Origin: Bacteroidota bacterium
GTDB taxonomy: Bacteria; Bacteroidota; Bacteroidia; Chitinophagales; Chitinophagaceae
Reading direction: 5' to 3'
Length of the DNA: 13,462 bases
Assembly (NCBI GenBank): GCA_947447835.1
Contig: CANFLP010000048.1
Coordinates: 1-13,462 of the forward strand
Part shown: one piece after another, positions 1-6,773 of the stretch
How positions within the stretch are numbered: position 1 is the stretch's first letter
Layout: every line of letters begins with the position of its first letter
The notes under the pieces: generated by a model
The model's database searches: none
Told to the model about the DNA's origin: nothing
Seen by the model: only the letters and a program-made list of their open reading frames with translations
Program-made: the position numbers and the translations under genes

Positions 1-2086
1 CGTCTTCTTGAATTTTATCGTAGTCGGCTTTGTCTGCAAAAGTTAAAGCCAACATACCTTGCTTTTTCAAGTTGGTTTCATGAATACGCGCAAATGATTT
101 AGTTAATACTACACGTACACCTAAATGTCGTGGCTCCATTGCAGCGTGCTCACGAGAACTACCTTCTCCGTAGTTTTCATCACCCACTACAATTGTTCCA
201 ACACCAGCAGCTTTGTAAGCTCTTTGTGTATTAGGTACTGTATCGTAGTTGCCATTGATTTGACTCTTAACATTGTCTGTTTTTTCGTTAAAGAAGTTAA
301 CAGCGCCAATTAATAAGTTGTTAGAGATATTGTCTAAGTGACCGCGGAACTTTAACCATGGACCTGCCATAGAGATATGATCCGTTGTACATTTTCCTTT
401 TGCCTTAATTAATAATTTCAATGATTTTAAATCAGTTCCTTCCCATGCTGCAAAAGGATCTAATAATTGTAAACGCTTAGATGTTGGATCTACTGCAACT
501 ACAACATTTGAACCATCTTCGGCCGGTGCTTGGAATCCTGCGTCATCCACAGCAAAACCTTTTGTTGGTAATTCATCACCAGTTGGTGCATCTAACATCA
601 CTTGTTCGCCTTTATCATTAGTTAAAGTGTCAGTTAGCGGATTGAAAGTTAAATCACCTGCAATAGCTAATGCTGTAACAATCTCTGGAGAAGCTACGAA
701 TGCATATGTATTTGGATTACCGTCAGCACGCTTTGCAAAGTTTCTGTTGAAAGAATGTACGATGGTATTTTTTTCTTTTTTCTCAGCACCTACACGCTCC
801 CACATTCCAATACAAGGGCCACATGCATTTGCAAATACTTTTGCACCAATTTGACTGAACACGTCTAAGAAACCATCTCTTTCAATAGTGAATCTTACTT
901 GCTCAGAACCTGGAGTGATCATGTATTCTGCTTTAGTTGTCAAACCTTTTTGAGCAACTTGTTTAGCTAAACTTACTGCACGGCTAATGTCTTCGTAAGA
1001 AGAGTTTGTACAACTACCAATTAAACCTACTTCCACTTTTGTTGGCCATCCGTTTGCAGCAGCTACTTCTTTCATTTTAGAAATAGGTGTTGCTAAATCT
1101 GGAGTGAATGGTCCGTTTAAATGTGGTTCTAAAGTATCTAAATCAATTTCGATTACTTCGTCAAAATATTTCTCTGGGTTTGCATATACTTCTGCATCTG
1201 CAGTTAAGTGTTCCGCAACGGTATCCGCTAAAGCAGCTACATCGGCACGGCCAGTTGATGTTAAATAACGGCTAATACTTGCATCGTAACCAAATGTAGA
1301 AGTAGTAGCACCAATTTCGGCACCCATATTACAAATTGTTCCTTTACCAGTACAGCTCATGCTTGTAGCACCTTCACCAAAATATTCTACAATTGCACCA
1401 GTACCACCTTTTACAGTTAAGATACCAGCCACTTTTAAAATCACATCCTTTGGAGCAGTCCATCCGCTTAACTTTCCTTTTAATTTAATACCAATTAATT
1501 TAGGCCATTTTAATTCCCAAGCTAATCCTGCCATTACATCACAAGCATCAGCACCACCCACACCAATTGCTAACATACCTAAACCACCAGCGTTCACTGT
1601 GTGAGAATCGGTACCAATCATCATACCACCTGGGAATGCATAGTTTTCTAAAACTACTTGGTGAATAATACCAGCACCTGGTTTCCAAAATCCTAAACCA
1701 TATTTGTTTGAAACAGATGCTAAGAAATCATAAACCTCTTTGCTCTCTGATGTTGCAACTTGTAAATCTTGTTTTGCTTCTACTTTTGCAGAAATTAAAT
1801 GGTCGCAATGTACTGTACTTGGCACAGCAACCTTTGGACGACCTGCTTGCATAAATTGCAATAATGCCATTTGCGCAGTTGCGTCTTGCATTGCTACACG
1901 GTCTGGTGCAAAATCAACATAAGAACCACCTCTTGCGAAGCTTTCTAATTTTTGATCACTATGTAAATGGGAAAATAAAATTTTCTCTGATAATGTTAAT
2001 GGGCGACTCAACATTTTGCGAGCAGCTTCCACTTTTGCAGGCATTTCAGCGTACAATTTTTTGATCATTTCGATATCAAAAGCCAT
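1..2086 (-). CDS. acn: Aconitate hydratase (aconitase), mitochondrial type, 3' end cut by window edge
   Basis: Interconverts citrate and isocitrate through cis-aconitate in the cytoplasmic TCA cycle, using a [4Fe-4S] cluster. The ATG at 2084-2086 opens a frame without stops to the window edge; 695 codons are visible, so roughly 60 C-terminal residues of a usual ~750 lie outside. Visible motifs are IGTDSHT (D160, H162), GSCTNSS with cluster ligand C359, and NACGPCIG with C422 and C425. The 63- and 3-residue spacings equal those of the mitochondrial enzyme (C385, C448, C451). TTDHIS..GPWLKFRGHLDN and GEGSSREHA, with the catalytic serine near 643-644, mark the swivelling fourth domain and the mitochondrial-like rather than AcnA/IRP or AcnB branch. 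It diverges from the PspC gene. The leader carries an exact Bacteroidota -7 element and no Shine-Dalgarno sequence. All ligands are intact, so an active enzyme is expected. Confidence 0.97.
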   Translation of the reverse strand, partial: MAFDIEMIKKLYAEMPAKVEAARKMLSRPLTLSEKILFSHLHSDQKLESFARGGSYVDFAPDRVAMQDATAQMALLQFMQAGRPKVAVPSTVHCDHLISAKVEAKQDLQVATSESKEVYDFLASVSNKYGLGFWKPGAGIIHQVVLENYAFPGGMMIGTDSHTVNAGGLGMLAIGVGGADACDVMAGLAWELKWPKLIGIKLKGKLSGWTAPKDVILKVAGILTVKGGTGAIVEYFGEGATSMSCTGKGTICNMGAEIGATTSTFGYDASISRYLTSTGRADVAALADTVAEHLTADAEVYANPEKYFDEVIEIDLDTLEPHLNGPFTPDLATPISKMKEVAAANGWPTKVEVGLIGSCTNSSYEDISRAVSLAKQVAQKGLTTKAEYMITPGSEQVRFTIERDGFLDVFSQIGAKVFANACGPCIGMWERVGAEKKEKNTIVHSFNRNFAKRADGNPNTYAFVASPEIVTALAIAGDLTFNPLTDTLTNDKGEQVMLDAPTGDELPTKGFAVDDAGFQAPAEDGSNVVVAVDPTSKRLQLLDPFAAWEGTDLKSLKLLIKAKGKCTTDHISMAGPWLKFRGHLDNISNNLLIGAVNFFNEKTDNVKSQINGNYDTVPNTQRAYKAAGVGTIVVGDENYGEGSSREHAAMEPRHLGVRVVLTKSFARIHETNLKKQGMLALTFADKADYDKIQED

Positions 2087-2115
2087 AGTTGTAAATTTTG
2101 GTGTTAAAACTGATG

Positions 2116-2151
2116 CAAAGGTAAGCCAAAATGCACCTCGGCGCTATCAAA
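2116..2151 (-). promoter_or_regulatory. Probable promoter of the aconitase gene
   Basis: On the minus strand TACCTTTG (2116-2123) matches the Bacteroidota -7 consensus TAnnTTTG exactly. A TTTG at 2148-2151 could be the -33 element, but the 24-base spacer is slightly longer than the usual ~17-23. The leader would be about 20-25 bases. The same TACCTTTG octamer precedes kdsA. Confidence 0.6.
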
Positions 2152-2159
2152 AAATGCAC
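2128..2159. repeat. Direct repeat of a 9-mer between divergent acn and PspC genes
   Basis: AAAATGCAC occurs at 2128-2136 and again at 2151-2159, a 23-base period or about two helical turns. The copies lie in and just upstream of the presumed acn promoter spacer and upstream of the PspC -7 element. This placement would suit a transcription factor bound on one DNA face, but no known operator is recognised and chance is possible in AT-rich DNA. Confidence 0.35.
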
Positions 2160-2178
2160 TTTATGTCCACTTTTTTGT

Positions 2179-2186
2179 TAGATTTG
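2179..2186 (+). promoter_or_regulatory. Probable -7 promoter element for the PspC-domain gene
   Basis: TAGATTTG matches TAnnTTTG exactly and ends 22 bases before the ATG, implying a leader of about 16 bases. No clean TTTG was seen at the -33 position; TTTATG at 2160-2165 is the nearest. It overlaps a small palindrome (TTGAT-T-ATCAA, 2184-2194). Confidence 0.5.
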
Positions 2187-2208
2187 ATTATCAATAAACT
2201 CAAATAAA

Positions 2209-2427
2209 ATGCAGAAAATGCGCGATTTTTTAGAAATACATGCTTTTGGCGTTTGTTCCGCAATAGGGGAGCGCTTAGGAGTGGCTAGCTCTAGGATTCG
2301 TATGTGGTTTATTTACATCTCTTTCTTGACCCTAGGTTCGCCAGTAATTGTATACATGGTGCTTGCCTTTTTAAGGAGCATCAAGCATTATATCTTGTTG
2401 GGTAAAAGAAATCCGTTAAAGTACTAG
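2209..2427 (+). CDS. PspC-domain small membrane protein
   Basis: A 72-residue protein with a single PspC-like domain. Residues 13-30 (FGVCSAIGERLGVASSRI) match the family's GVCxGLAxxLGhDxxxhR pattern. A hydrophobic segment at about 31-56, containing the family's small-residue-rich turn (LTLGSPVIVYMVLAF), should span the membrane, followed by a basic tail. PspC in enterobacteria is a membrane partner of the phage-shock stress regulators PspA and PspB. No pspA, pspB or pspF homologue lies nearby, so a phage-shock role is not shown; stand-alone short PspC proteins are common in Bacteroidota. The first ATG fits the -7 element at 2179-2186; a second ATG three codons on (2218) would remove only MQK. 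The stop codon directly abuts that of kdsA on the other strand. Confidence 0.85.
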   Translation: MQKMRDFLEIHAFGVCSAIGERLGVASSRIRMWFIYISFLTLGSPVIVYMVLAFLRSIKHYILLGKRNPLKY

Positions 2428-3252
2428 TTAAATTACAGCGCTCCTTAAACGCACTAATTTTTCTAATAATGGCTCTAGTAATTCCAATCTTAACATATTG
2501 GCGCCATCGCTTTTTGCTACTGCTGGGTTAGGGTGTGTTTCAATAAATAATCCATCAGCTCCAGTTGCGATAGCAGCTTTCGCAATTGTTTCAATTAATG
2601 CAGGATTGCCACCAGTTACACCACTTGTTTGGTTGGGTTGTTGTAAGGAATGCGTACAGTCCATAATTACTGGAACATTGTTTTCTGCCATGGCAGGAAT
2701 ATTTCTATAATCCACTACTAAATCTTGATATCCAAAAGTGTTTCCTCTTTCAGTTAACATGATTTTATCGTTACCCGCTAATTTGATTTTGTCCACTGCA
2801 AACTTCATTGATGCCCCACTTAAAAATTGTCCTTTTTTTACATTCACTATTTTTCCAGTTTCAGCAGCAGCAACTAATAAATCCGTTTGGCGACATAAGA
2901 ATGCTGGTATTTGTAAAATATCAATGTATTGAGCAGCTATTGCAGCTTCGTCATGTGCATGTATGTCAGAAGTTGTTGGCACTTTAAAATGAGCCCCTAC
3001 TTTTTGTATCAATTCCATTCCTGTGTCATCTCCAATGCCTGTAAATGAATTTGCACTTGTGCGGTTGGCTTTTCTATAACTTGCTTTGAATACATAAGGG
3101 ATACCTAAGTTCTTGCATATTGTAGACACTTTTTCTCCTATTTCAAATACCAATTCCTCACTCTCCACAACGCATGGTCCAGCGATTAAGAAAAAATTAT
3201 TAGCGTCGTATTGTTGATGCTTAAAATGGTCTTGTAAATAAGTAGGAATCAT
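2428..3252 (-). CDS. kdsA: 3-deoxy-8-phosphooctulonate synthase (KDO-8-P synthase), metal-dependent class
   Basis: Condenses phosphoenolpyruvate with D-arabinose 5-phosphate to KDO 8-phosphate, the precursor of the inner-core sugar joining lipid A to the LPS core; cytoplasmic. The 274-residue length is typical of the TIM-barrel family. Motifs are AGPCVVES (24-31), FKASYRKANRTS (55-66), LQIPAFLCRQTDL (113-125), NVKKGQFLS (137-145), DCTHSLQ (198-204), FIETHPNP (236-243) and AKSDGAN (246-252). C27, H201, E238 and D249 correspond to the four metal ligands of the metal-dependent (Aquifex-type) class, whereas E. coli has Asn in place of the Cys. The ATG at 3250-3252 lies just below an exact -7 element. 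No kdsB, kdsC or kdsD gene is adjacent. The stop codon abuts the convergent PspC stop with no spacer. Confidence 0.97.
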   Translation of the reverse strand: MIPTYLQDHFKHQQYDANNFFLIAGPCVVESEELVFEIGEKVSTICKNLGIPYVFKASYRKANRTSANSFTGIGDDTGMELIQKVGAHFKVPTTSDIHAHDEAAIAAQYIDILQIPAFLCRQTDLLVAAAETGKIVNVKKGQFLSGASMKFAVDKIKLAGNDKIMLTERGNTFGYQDLVVDYRNIPAMAENNVPVIMDCTHSLQQPNQTSGVTGGNPALIETIAKAAIATGADGLFIETHPNPAVAKSDGANMLRLELLEPLLEKLVRLRSAVI

Positions 3253-3272
3253 AATATGCGTATTTGCGTTTA

Positions 3273-3280
3273 CAAAGGTA
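3273..3280 (-). promoter_or_regulatory. Probable -7 promoter element of kdsA
   Basis: TACCTTTG on the minus strand matches TAnnTTTG exactly, about 20 bases before the kdsA ATG. No convincing -33 TTTG was found. It lies in the loop of an imperfect inverted repeat: GTATTT-G-CGTT (3260-3270) against AACGAAATAC (3280-3289), pairing over 10 bases with one bulged G. Confidence 0.55.
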
Positions 3281-3309
3281 ACGAAATACTAAACAGTTTG
3301 GCAGCTTCC

Positions 3310-4092
3310 TTAAAATCTTAATCCAACCGTAATTCCCGCCCCTCTAAGACCCGCCCAAGGGCCATCGGTATTGGTTATAATACTATTCCCAGAAACAACT
3401 GTACTTAAATGAAAAGGGTTAGCGTTGGTTTGATCAATCGTTGATTTAAGTGCATTCAATGCTGCTGAAGAAATAACAGGAGGGGTGTTTGCAGGCAAAT
3501 CTGCTTGCAATTTCCCATTTGAGGTTCCATAATGGCCACCGATTAACCATACATCTAAAACCAGCTTTGTTAATAGCTGAAACTGCATTCCAAAATAAGC
3601 TCCTACGCTTTGAGAACGGATGGTTCCAACTAAATTAGCAGACGTTGAAACGGTTTGTGCGGGAATTGTTACCCCTTGAATAGGAGCTGGCGTATAAGTA
3701 TATGTGTAATTCACTGGCACGTCTACCTCCATATTACCAAACCTTGCATAAGGTGCAATATAGAATCCTGACATTTTTTGTAGTCCTAAATAAAATCTAC
3801 TTTCAATGGTGATGGTATTATTTGCCACTTTAAAATTGTCAAAGTTGATATTAGGGTTGTCGATAAATTGTTTTACTAAAGATTTTAAAGGCAGATCTCT
3901 TTTTGGCATGGTGGCATAACTCACCGAAAGTGACATGAAATGATTTAAGCTTTTCTCAAAGGTTAAATTATAGTTTTGAATGGCATCAGCCGATAGGTTT
4001 GTTTTTAAGACATGGTCCCCGCCAATTAAGCTTTGTGCTTTACTAGTTTTTGCAAGTGTAAATAACAGAATAACAAGCGTAATTCTTTTCAT
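3310..4092 (-). CDS. Secreted, probable outer-membrane beta-barrel protein of unknown function
   Basis: A 260-residue protein with an N-terminal signal peptide: two basic residues, a hydrophobic core at about 4-14, and predicted cleavage after TSKA at residue 19 with Gln at +1, as is common in Bacteroidota. The mature part alternates polar and hydrophobic residues in short amphipathic strands separated by Asn/Pro/Thr-rich loops (for example around 125-150 and 195-240). It ends in VGLRF, and a terminal Phe after alternating residues is the usual recognition signal for outer-membrane insertion by BAM. The family was not recognised with certainty; it resembles Bacteroidota beta-barrel proteins of the DUF3575/porin-like kind. 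It starts 48 bases after rrf2 with no TAnnTTTG element in that gap, so it may be read as the tail of the upstream operon. kdsA downstream has its own promoter. Confidence 0.75.
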   Translation of the reverse strand: MKRITLVILLFTLAKTSKAQSLIGGDHVLKTNLSADAIQNYNLTFEKSLNHFMSLSVSYATMPKRDLPLKSLVKQFIDNPNINFDNFKVANNTITIESRFYLGLQKMSGFYIAPYARFGNMEVDVPVNYTYTYTPAPIQGVTIPAQTVSTSANLVGTIRSQSVGAYFGMQFQLLTKLVLDVWLIGGHYGTSNGKLQADLPANTPPVISSAALNALKSTIDQTNANPFHLSTVVSGNSIITNTDGPWAGLRGAGITVGLRF

Positions 4093-4140
4093 AAAAATTA
4101 ATTATAAAACGGGTTAATATTTACGACTCGGGGGAGGTCG

Positions 4141-4554
4141 TTATTTTTTTACAAACAAATCAGCTACTGTTCTTTTGTCTAAAACAGCCAAGGTGTTGTC
4201 TCTAACTTCAACCATTACCTTGTTAATTCCACAAACCTTTTCATTACAATCCTCACACTTTTTATAAAAGTTTAAACTCACGCAGGGTAATAATGCAATA
4301 GGTCCTTCAATGGTTCTGAAAATGGCAGAAAGCTTAATTTTGTTTGGAGCTGTTGCAAATAAATAACCGCCATTTTTGCCTTTTTTACTTTCTAAAAAAC
4401 CAGCTTTCTTTAATTCTAATAAAATATTTTCTAAAAATTTTAAAGGAATATGTTTCGCTTCGGCTATCTCTGCAATAAGGATAGGATGCTCAGTATCCTT
4501 TCCTACCATATAGGAGAGTGCTTGTAATGCGTATTGTGTCTTTTTTGATAACAT
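4141..4554 (-). CDS. Rrf2-family transcriptional regulator with four C-terminal cysteines
   Basis: A 137-residue DNA-binding regulator of the Rrf2 superfamily (IscR, NsrR, CymR). The N-terminus MLSKKTQYALQALSYM and the winged helix-turn-helix around 24-66 (IAEAKHIPLKFLENIL, then KKGKNGGY in the wing) are characteristic. The C-terminal half holds C91, C100, C103 and C108, in the region where IscR and NsrR bind Fe-S clusters, but the spacing (x8, x2, x4) is not the three-Cys pattern of either, so ligand type and signal are open. Candidates are Fe-S status, nitric oxide, redox or metal. The gene begins one base after the dapB stop and is therefore almost surely co-transcribed with parA-parB-DUF5683-dapB. 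Targets cannot be told from the sequence; the position permits autoregulation of this operon but does not show it. Confidence 0.92.
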   Translation of the reverse strand: MLSKKTQYALQALSYMVGKDTEHPILIAEIAEAKHIPLKFLENILLELKKAGFLESKKGKNGGYLFATAPNKIKLSAIFRTIEGPIALLPCVSLNFYKKCEDCNEKVCGINKVMVEVRDNTLAVLDKRTVADLFVKK

Positions 4555-4555
4555 A

Positions 4556-5272
4556 TTATAATCCTAAAACTTCTTTCATTGTAAATATACCATTTTTTTT
4601 ATTGGCAAACTCGGCAGCTAAAACCGCTCCGCTTGCAAATCCTTTGCGGGTATGTGCAGTATGTATAATTTCAATCGTGTCAATTGCTGAACTATAGGTA
4701 ACTGTATGTGTACCAGGTGCTGGGTCTATTCTTTCTGATGTAATTACTAAGTCAGATGGGGTTAACGAAGGGTTGTTTACCCATTGTTTTTTTCGCCCAA
4801 TATTGGATAATATTTGTTCAGCTAAGGAAATTGCAGTGCCACTAGGAGCATCTTTCTTTTCGGTATGATGCAGCTCTACCATACTTACGTCGTAGTCGTT
4901 GTAAGGCTCCATTAATTTAGCCAATTGCTTATTCACTTCAAAAAATAGATTAACGCCAATACTATAATTACTACTATATACTACACATCCATTATGTTCA
5001 TCACAAACTTTTTTTATTTCGTCCCATTTTTCTAACCATCCAGTTGAACCACTTACAACAGGCACACCTAATTCAATACATTTTTTTACATTCTCAAATG
5101 CACTATGCGGGCCAGTAAATTCTATAGCAACGTCTGCCTTTTGAATATTTTCCTTTGTGAATTCGTGGTTATTTTGAACATCTATTTTTAAAACAATTTC
5201 ATGTCCTTTTGCCAAAGCAACTTCTTCAATTGCCTTACCCATTTTTCCATATCCTATTAAAGCTATTTTCAT
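4556..5272 (-). CDS. dapB: 4-hydroxy-tetrahydrodipicolinate reductase
   Basis: Reduces 4-hydroxy-tetrahydrodipicolinate to tetrahydrodipicolinate with NAD(P)H in the lysine/diaminopimelate pathway, supplying peptidoglycan and protein synthesis; cytoplasmic, usually a tetramer. The Rossmann nucleotide-binding motif GYGKMGK is at 7-13. SSNYSIGVNLF (100-110) and the signature ELHHTEKKDAPSGTA (133-147) follow. H135 is the catalytic His of the HH pair, K139 aligns with E. coli K163, and SGT binds substrate. At 238 residues it is shorter than the ~270 of E. coli, as in many Bacteroidota. An acidic D31 at the end of the second strand would favour NADH, which is inference. Its ATG is 7 bases after the DUF5683 stop, and rrf2 follows one base later. 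No other dap gene is adjacent. Confidence 0.97.
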   Translation of the reverse strand: MKIALIGYGKMGKAIEEVALAKGHEIVLKIDVQNNHEFTKENIQKADVAIEFTGPHSAFENVKKCIELGVPVVSGSTGWLEKWDEIKKVCDEHNGCVVYSSNYSIGVNLFFEVNKQLAKLMEPYNDYDVSMVELHHTEKKDAPSGTAISLAEQILSNIGRKKQWVNNPSLTPSDLVITSERIDPAPGTHTVTYSSAIDTIEIIHTAHTRKGFASGAVLAAEFANKKNGIFTMKEVLGL

Positions 5273-5279
5273 AGTGCTT

Positions 5280-5879
5280 TTATTTAGCGTGTAAGTTTTT
5301 AAAATGCAACTGTAATGACAACCCCGTTTGCTGTGTAGTAGGTTGTATTGTTGGCTTGATACTCATTGTTAAATTTGAATTAATATCAAATTCTTTCAAA
5401 TGCCCAGACACGGTTGCGTCTGCTATGTTTAAGCCCCATCCTAATAATAACCACAATACTGAGTAGTCTCTATCTTTTCTAAATACGTTTCTGTAGCTCT
5501 GTAAGGATCCAAGGGTTAAATTTTTCAAAGTTGGATCTATCTTGGCAACATCAGATGCGTCCCCTTTAGCTTCTTTGTATTTAGCCTGATATGCAAACTT
5601 TGTTTTTAAATATAAGTCGTTATTGTAAATATAGGTAGCTACAGGAATGGAAAGGATACCGTACACAATTGGAATTTTCCAGTATTGTTTGTTATAAGCC
5701 TGACCTAAGCCTGGCAATATCAATGAATATCTTTTTGCAAGTCTTGGACTATGATGTCGTATTGTATCCGCTTGTTTAATGTAAGCCGAGTCTTGACTCC
5801 AACTTGCTTGTTGAAAACCTATCAACAATATGATTAATAATATTAGCCTGGTCTTAGCTAATGCTAACTTGCATTGCAT
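5280..5879 (-). CDS. DUF5683-domain membrane-associated protein
   Basis: A 199-residue protein of a Bacteroidota family with no assigned function. A hydrophobic stretch at 12-23 followed by ASWSQ (25-29) looks like a signal peptide. Family landmarks are LPGLGQAYNKQYWKIP (55-70), a hydrophobic segment at 70-85, RDYSVLWLLLGWGLNIADA (137-155) and VSGHLKEFDI (157-166), with a Thr/Gln-rich tail. Two short hydrophobic helices (about 70-85 and 140-153) suggest membrane association. The only in-frame ATG near the front (5877-5879) overlaps the end of parB by 26 bases, so translation is probably coupled. Its place between parB and dapB is, from memory, a recurring Bacteroidota arrangement. A link to segregation or envelope growth is possible but unproven. 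Confidence 0.85.
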   Translation of the reverse strand: MQCKLALAKTRLILLIILLIGFQQASWSQDSAYIKQADTIRHHSPRLAKRYSLILPGLGQAYNKQYWKIPIVYGILSIPVATYIYNNDLYLKTKFAYQAKYKEAKGDASDVAKIDPTLKNLTLGSLQSYRNVFRKDRDYSVLWLLLGWGLNIADATVSGHLKEFDINSNLTMSIKPTIQPTTQQTGLSLQLHFKNLHAK

Positions 5880-6771
5880 CTAAAATTGTATTTAGGCCAT
5901 TAATATCTTGGTAAGAAATAGTGATAGTTCCACTTCCGTTTTTTTGTTGTTGCAAAATAACTTTTGCAGAAAGATGACTAGCTAATTTATCTTCTAATTT
6001 TTTATATACTGGAGAAAGTTCATTCTTTTTAGCAACTTTTGGCGCTTTGCCACTAGCTGCGTTCATTTTTTTAACTAGGTCTTCCGTTTGACGAACAGTT
6101 AATCCTTTCTCTATAATTTCTTTAAAAAGGAATAATTGTTGGTCAATTTCTTTTCCAATAAGTATTTTGGCTAAGCTTACACTCAATGTGCCTTTACGCA
6201 CAGCAGCTTGGATTGCAGGAGGTAGGTCCAATAAACGAATATAGTTCGCAACAGTTGATCTATCCTTACCCATGCGCTCAGAAACCTTCTCTTGCGTATA
6301 GTTCAACTCTTGCATCATTCTTTGATAACTTAAAGCAATTTCAATTTCATTTAAGTCTACTCTTTGTAAATTCTCCAACAAGGCTAGTTCTAATAACTCT
6401 TGGTCATTACCTTGTCTGATGTATGCGGGAATATCGTTTAAGCCAGCTAGCTTAGCAGCACGGAATCTTCTTTCACCTGCAATCAATTGATATTTACCGT
6501 TGGGCAATAATGCAACTGTGATAGGTTGAATAATATCATGCAACTTAATAGAATGTCTTAATTCTTGAAGCGCTATTTCGTCAAAATCCTTTCTTGGATT
6601 TTTTGGATTAACTTGAATCTCACTTAATGGGATACGGTTAGTGGCTACCGCTTTTTCCTTAGTGGCAGCTTCCACTCTTCCTGCTGGGTTTTTATACTCA
6701 GCGTCTATGTTTTGCAATAGAGAACGAAGTCCCTTTCCAATCATATCTTTATTGGGTGTGCTCTTGCTCAT
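5854..6771 (-). CDS. parB: Chromosome-partitioning protein ParB (Spo0J/Noc-type CTPase clamp)
   Basis: Binds parS sites, closes as a CTP-dependent DNA clamp and, with ParA, segregates the replicated origin region. Of 305 residues, the N-terminal ParB/Srx domain carries NPRKDF (58-63), the CTP/arginine-patch motif GERRFRA (99-105) and ENLQR (133-137). A helix-turn-helix follows at about 159-181 (TQEKVSERMGKDRSTVANYI) for parS recognition. After a Lys-rich linker (235-250), the C-terminal dimerisation domain runs from about 255 to the end. The N-terminal GKGLRSLL (12-19) matches the short ParA-contact motif typical of chromosomal ParB. The ATG lies two bases after the parA stop, and the 3' end overlaps the next gene by 26 bases. 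No parS-like GTTnCACGTGnAAC palindrome was seen in the window. Confidence 0.97.
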   Translation of the reverse strand: MSKSTPNKDMIGKGLRSLLQNIDAEYKNPAGRVEAATKEKAVATNRIPLSEIQVNPKNPRKDFDEIALQELRHSIKLHDIIQPITVALLPNGKYQLIAGERRFRAAKLAGLNDIPAYIRQGNDQELLELALLENLQRVDLNEIEIALSYQRMMQELNYTQEKVSERMGKDRSTVANYIRLLDLPPAIQAAVRKGTLSVSLAKILIGKEIDQQLFLFKEIIEKGLTVRQTEDLVKKMNAASGKAPKVAKKNELSPVYKKLEDKLASHLSAKVILQQQKNGSGTITISYQDINGLNTILDAMQVSIS

Positions 6772-6773
6772 AG

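Noticed and set aside
125..2064. Several short plus-strand open frames across the aconitase gene
   Set aside because: They are antisense to a well-conserved enzyme with intact motifs, have no recognisable domains and no promoter element.
4124..4140. GC-rich hairpin CGAC...GTCG just after the rrf2 stop as operon terminator
   Set aside because: Only four to six pairs, and no U tract follows on the minus strand; the T-rich run is on the wrong side, and no plus-strand gene precedes it.
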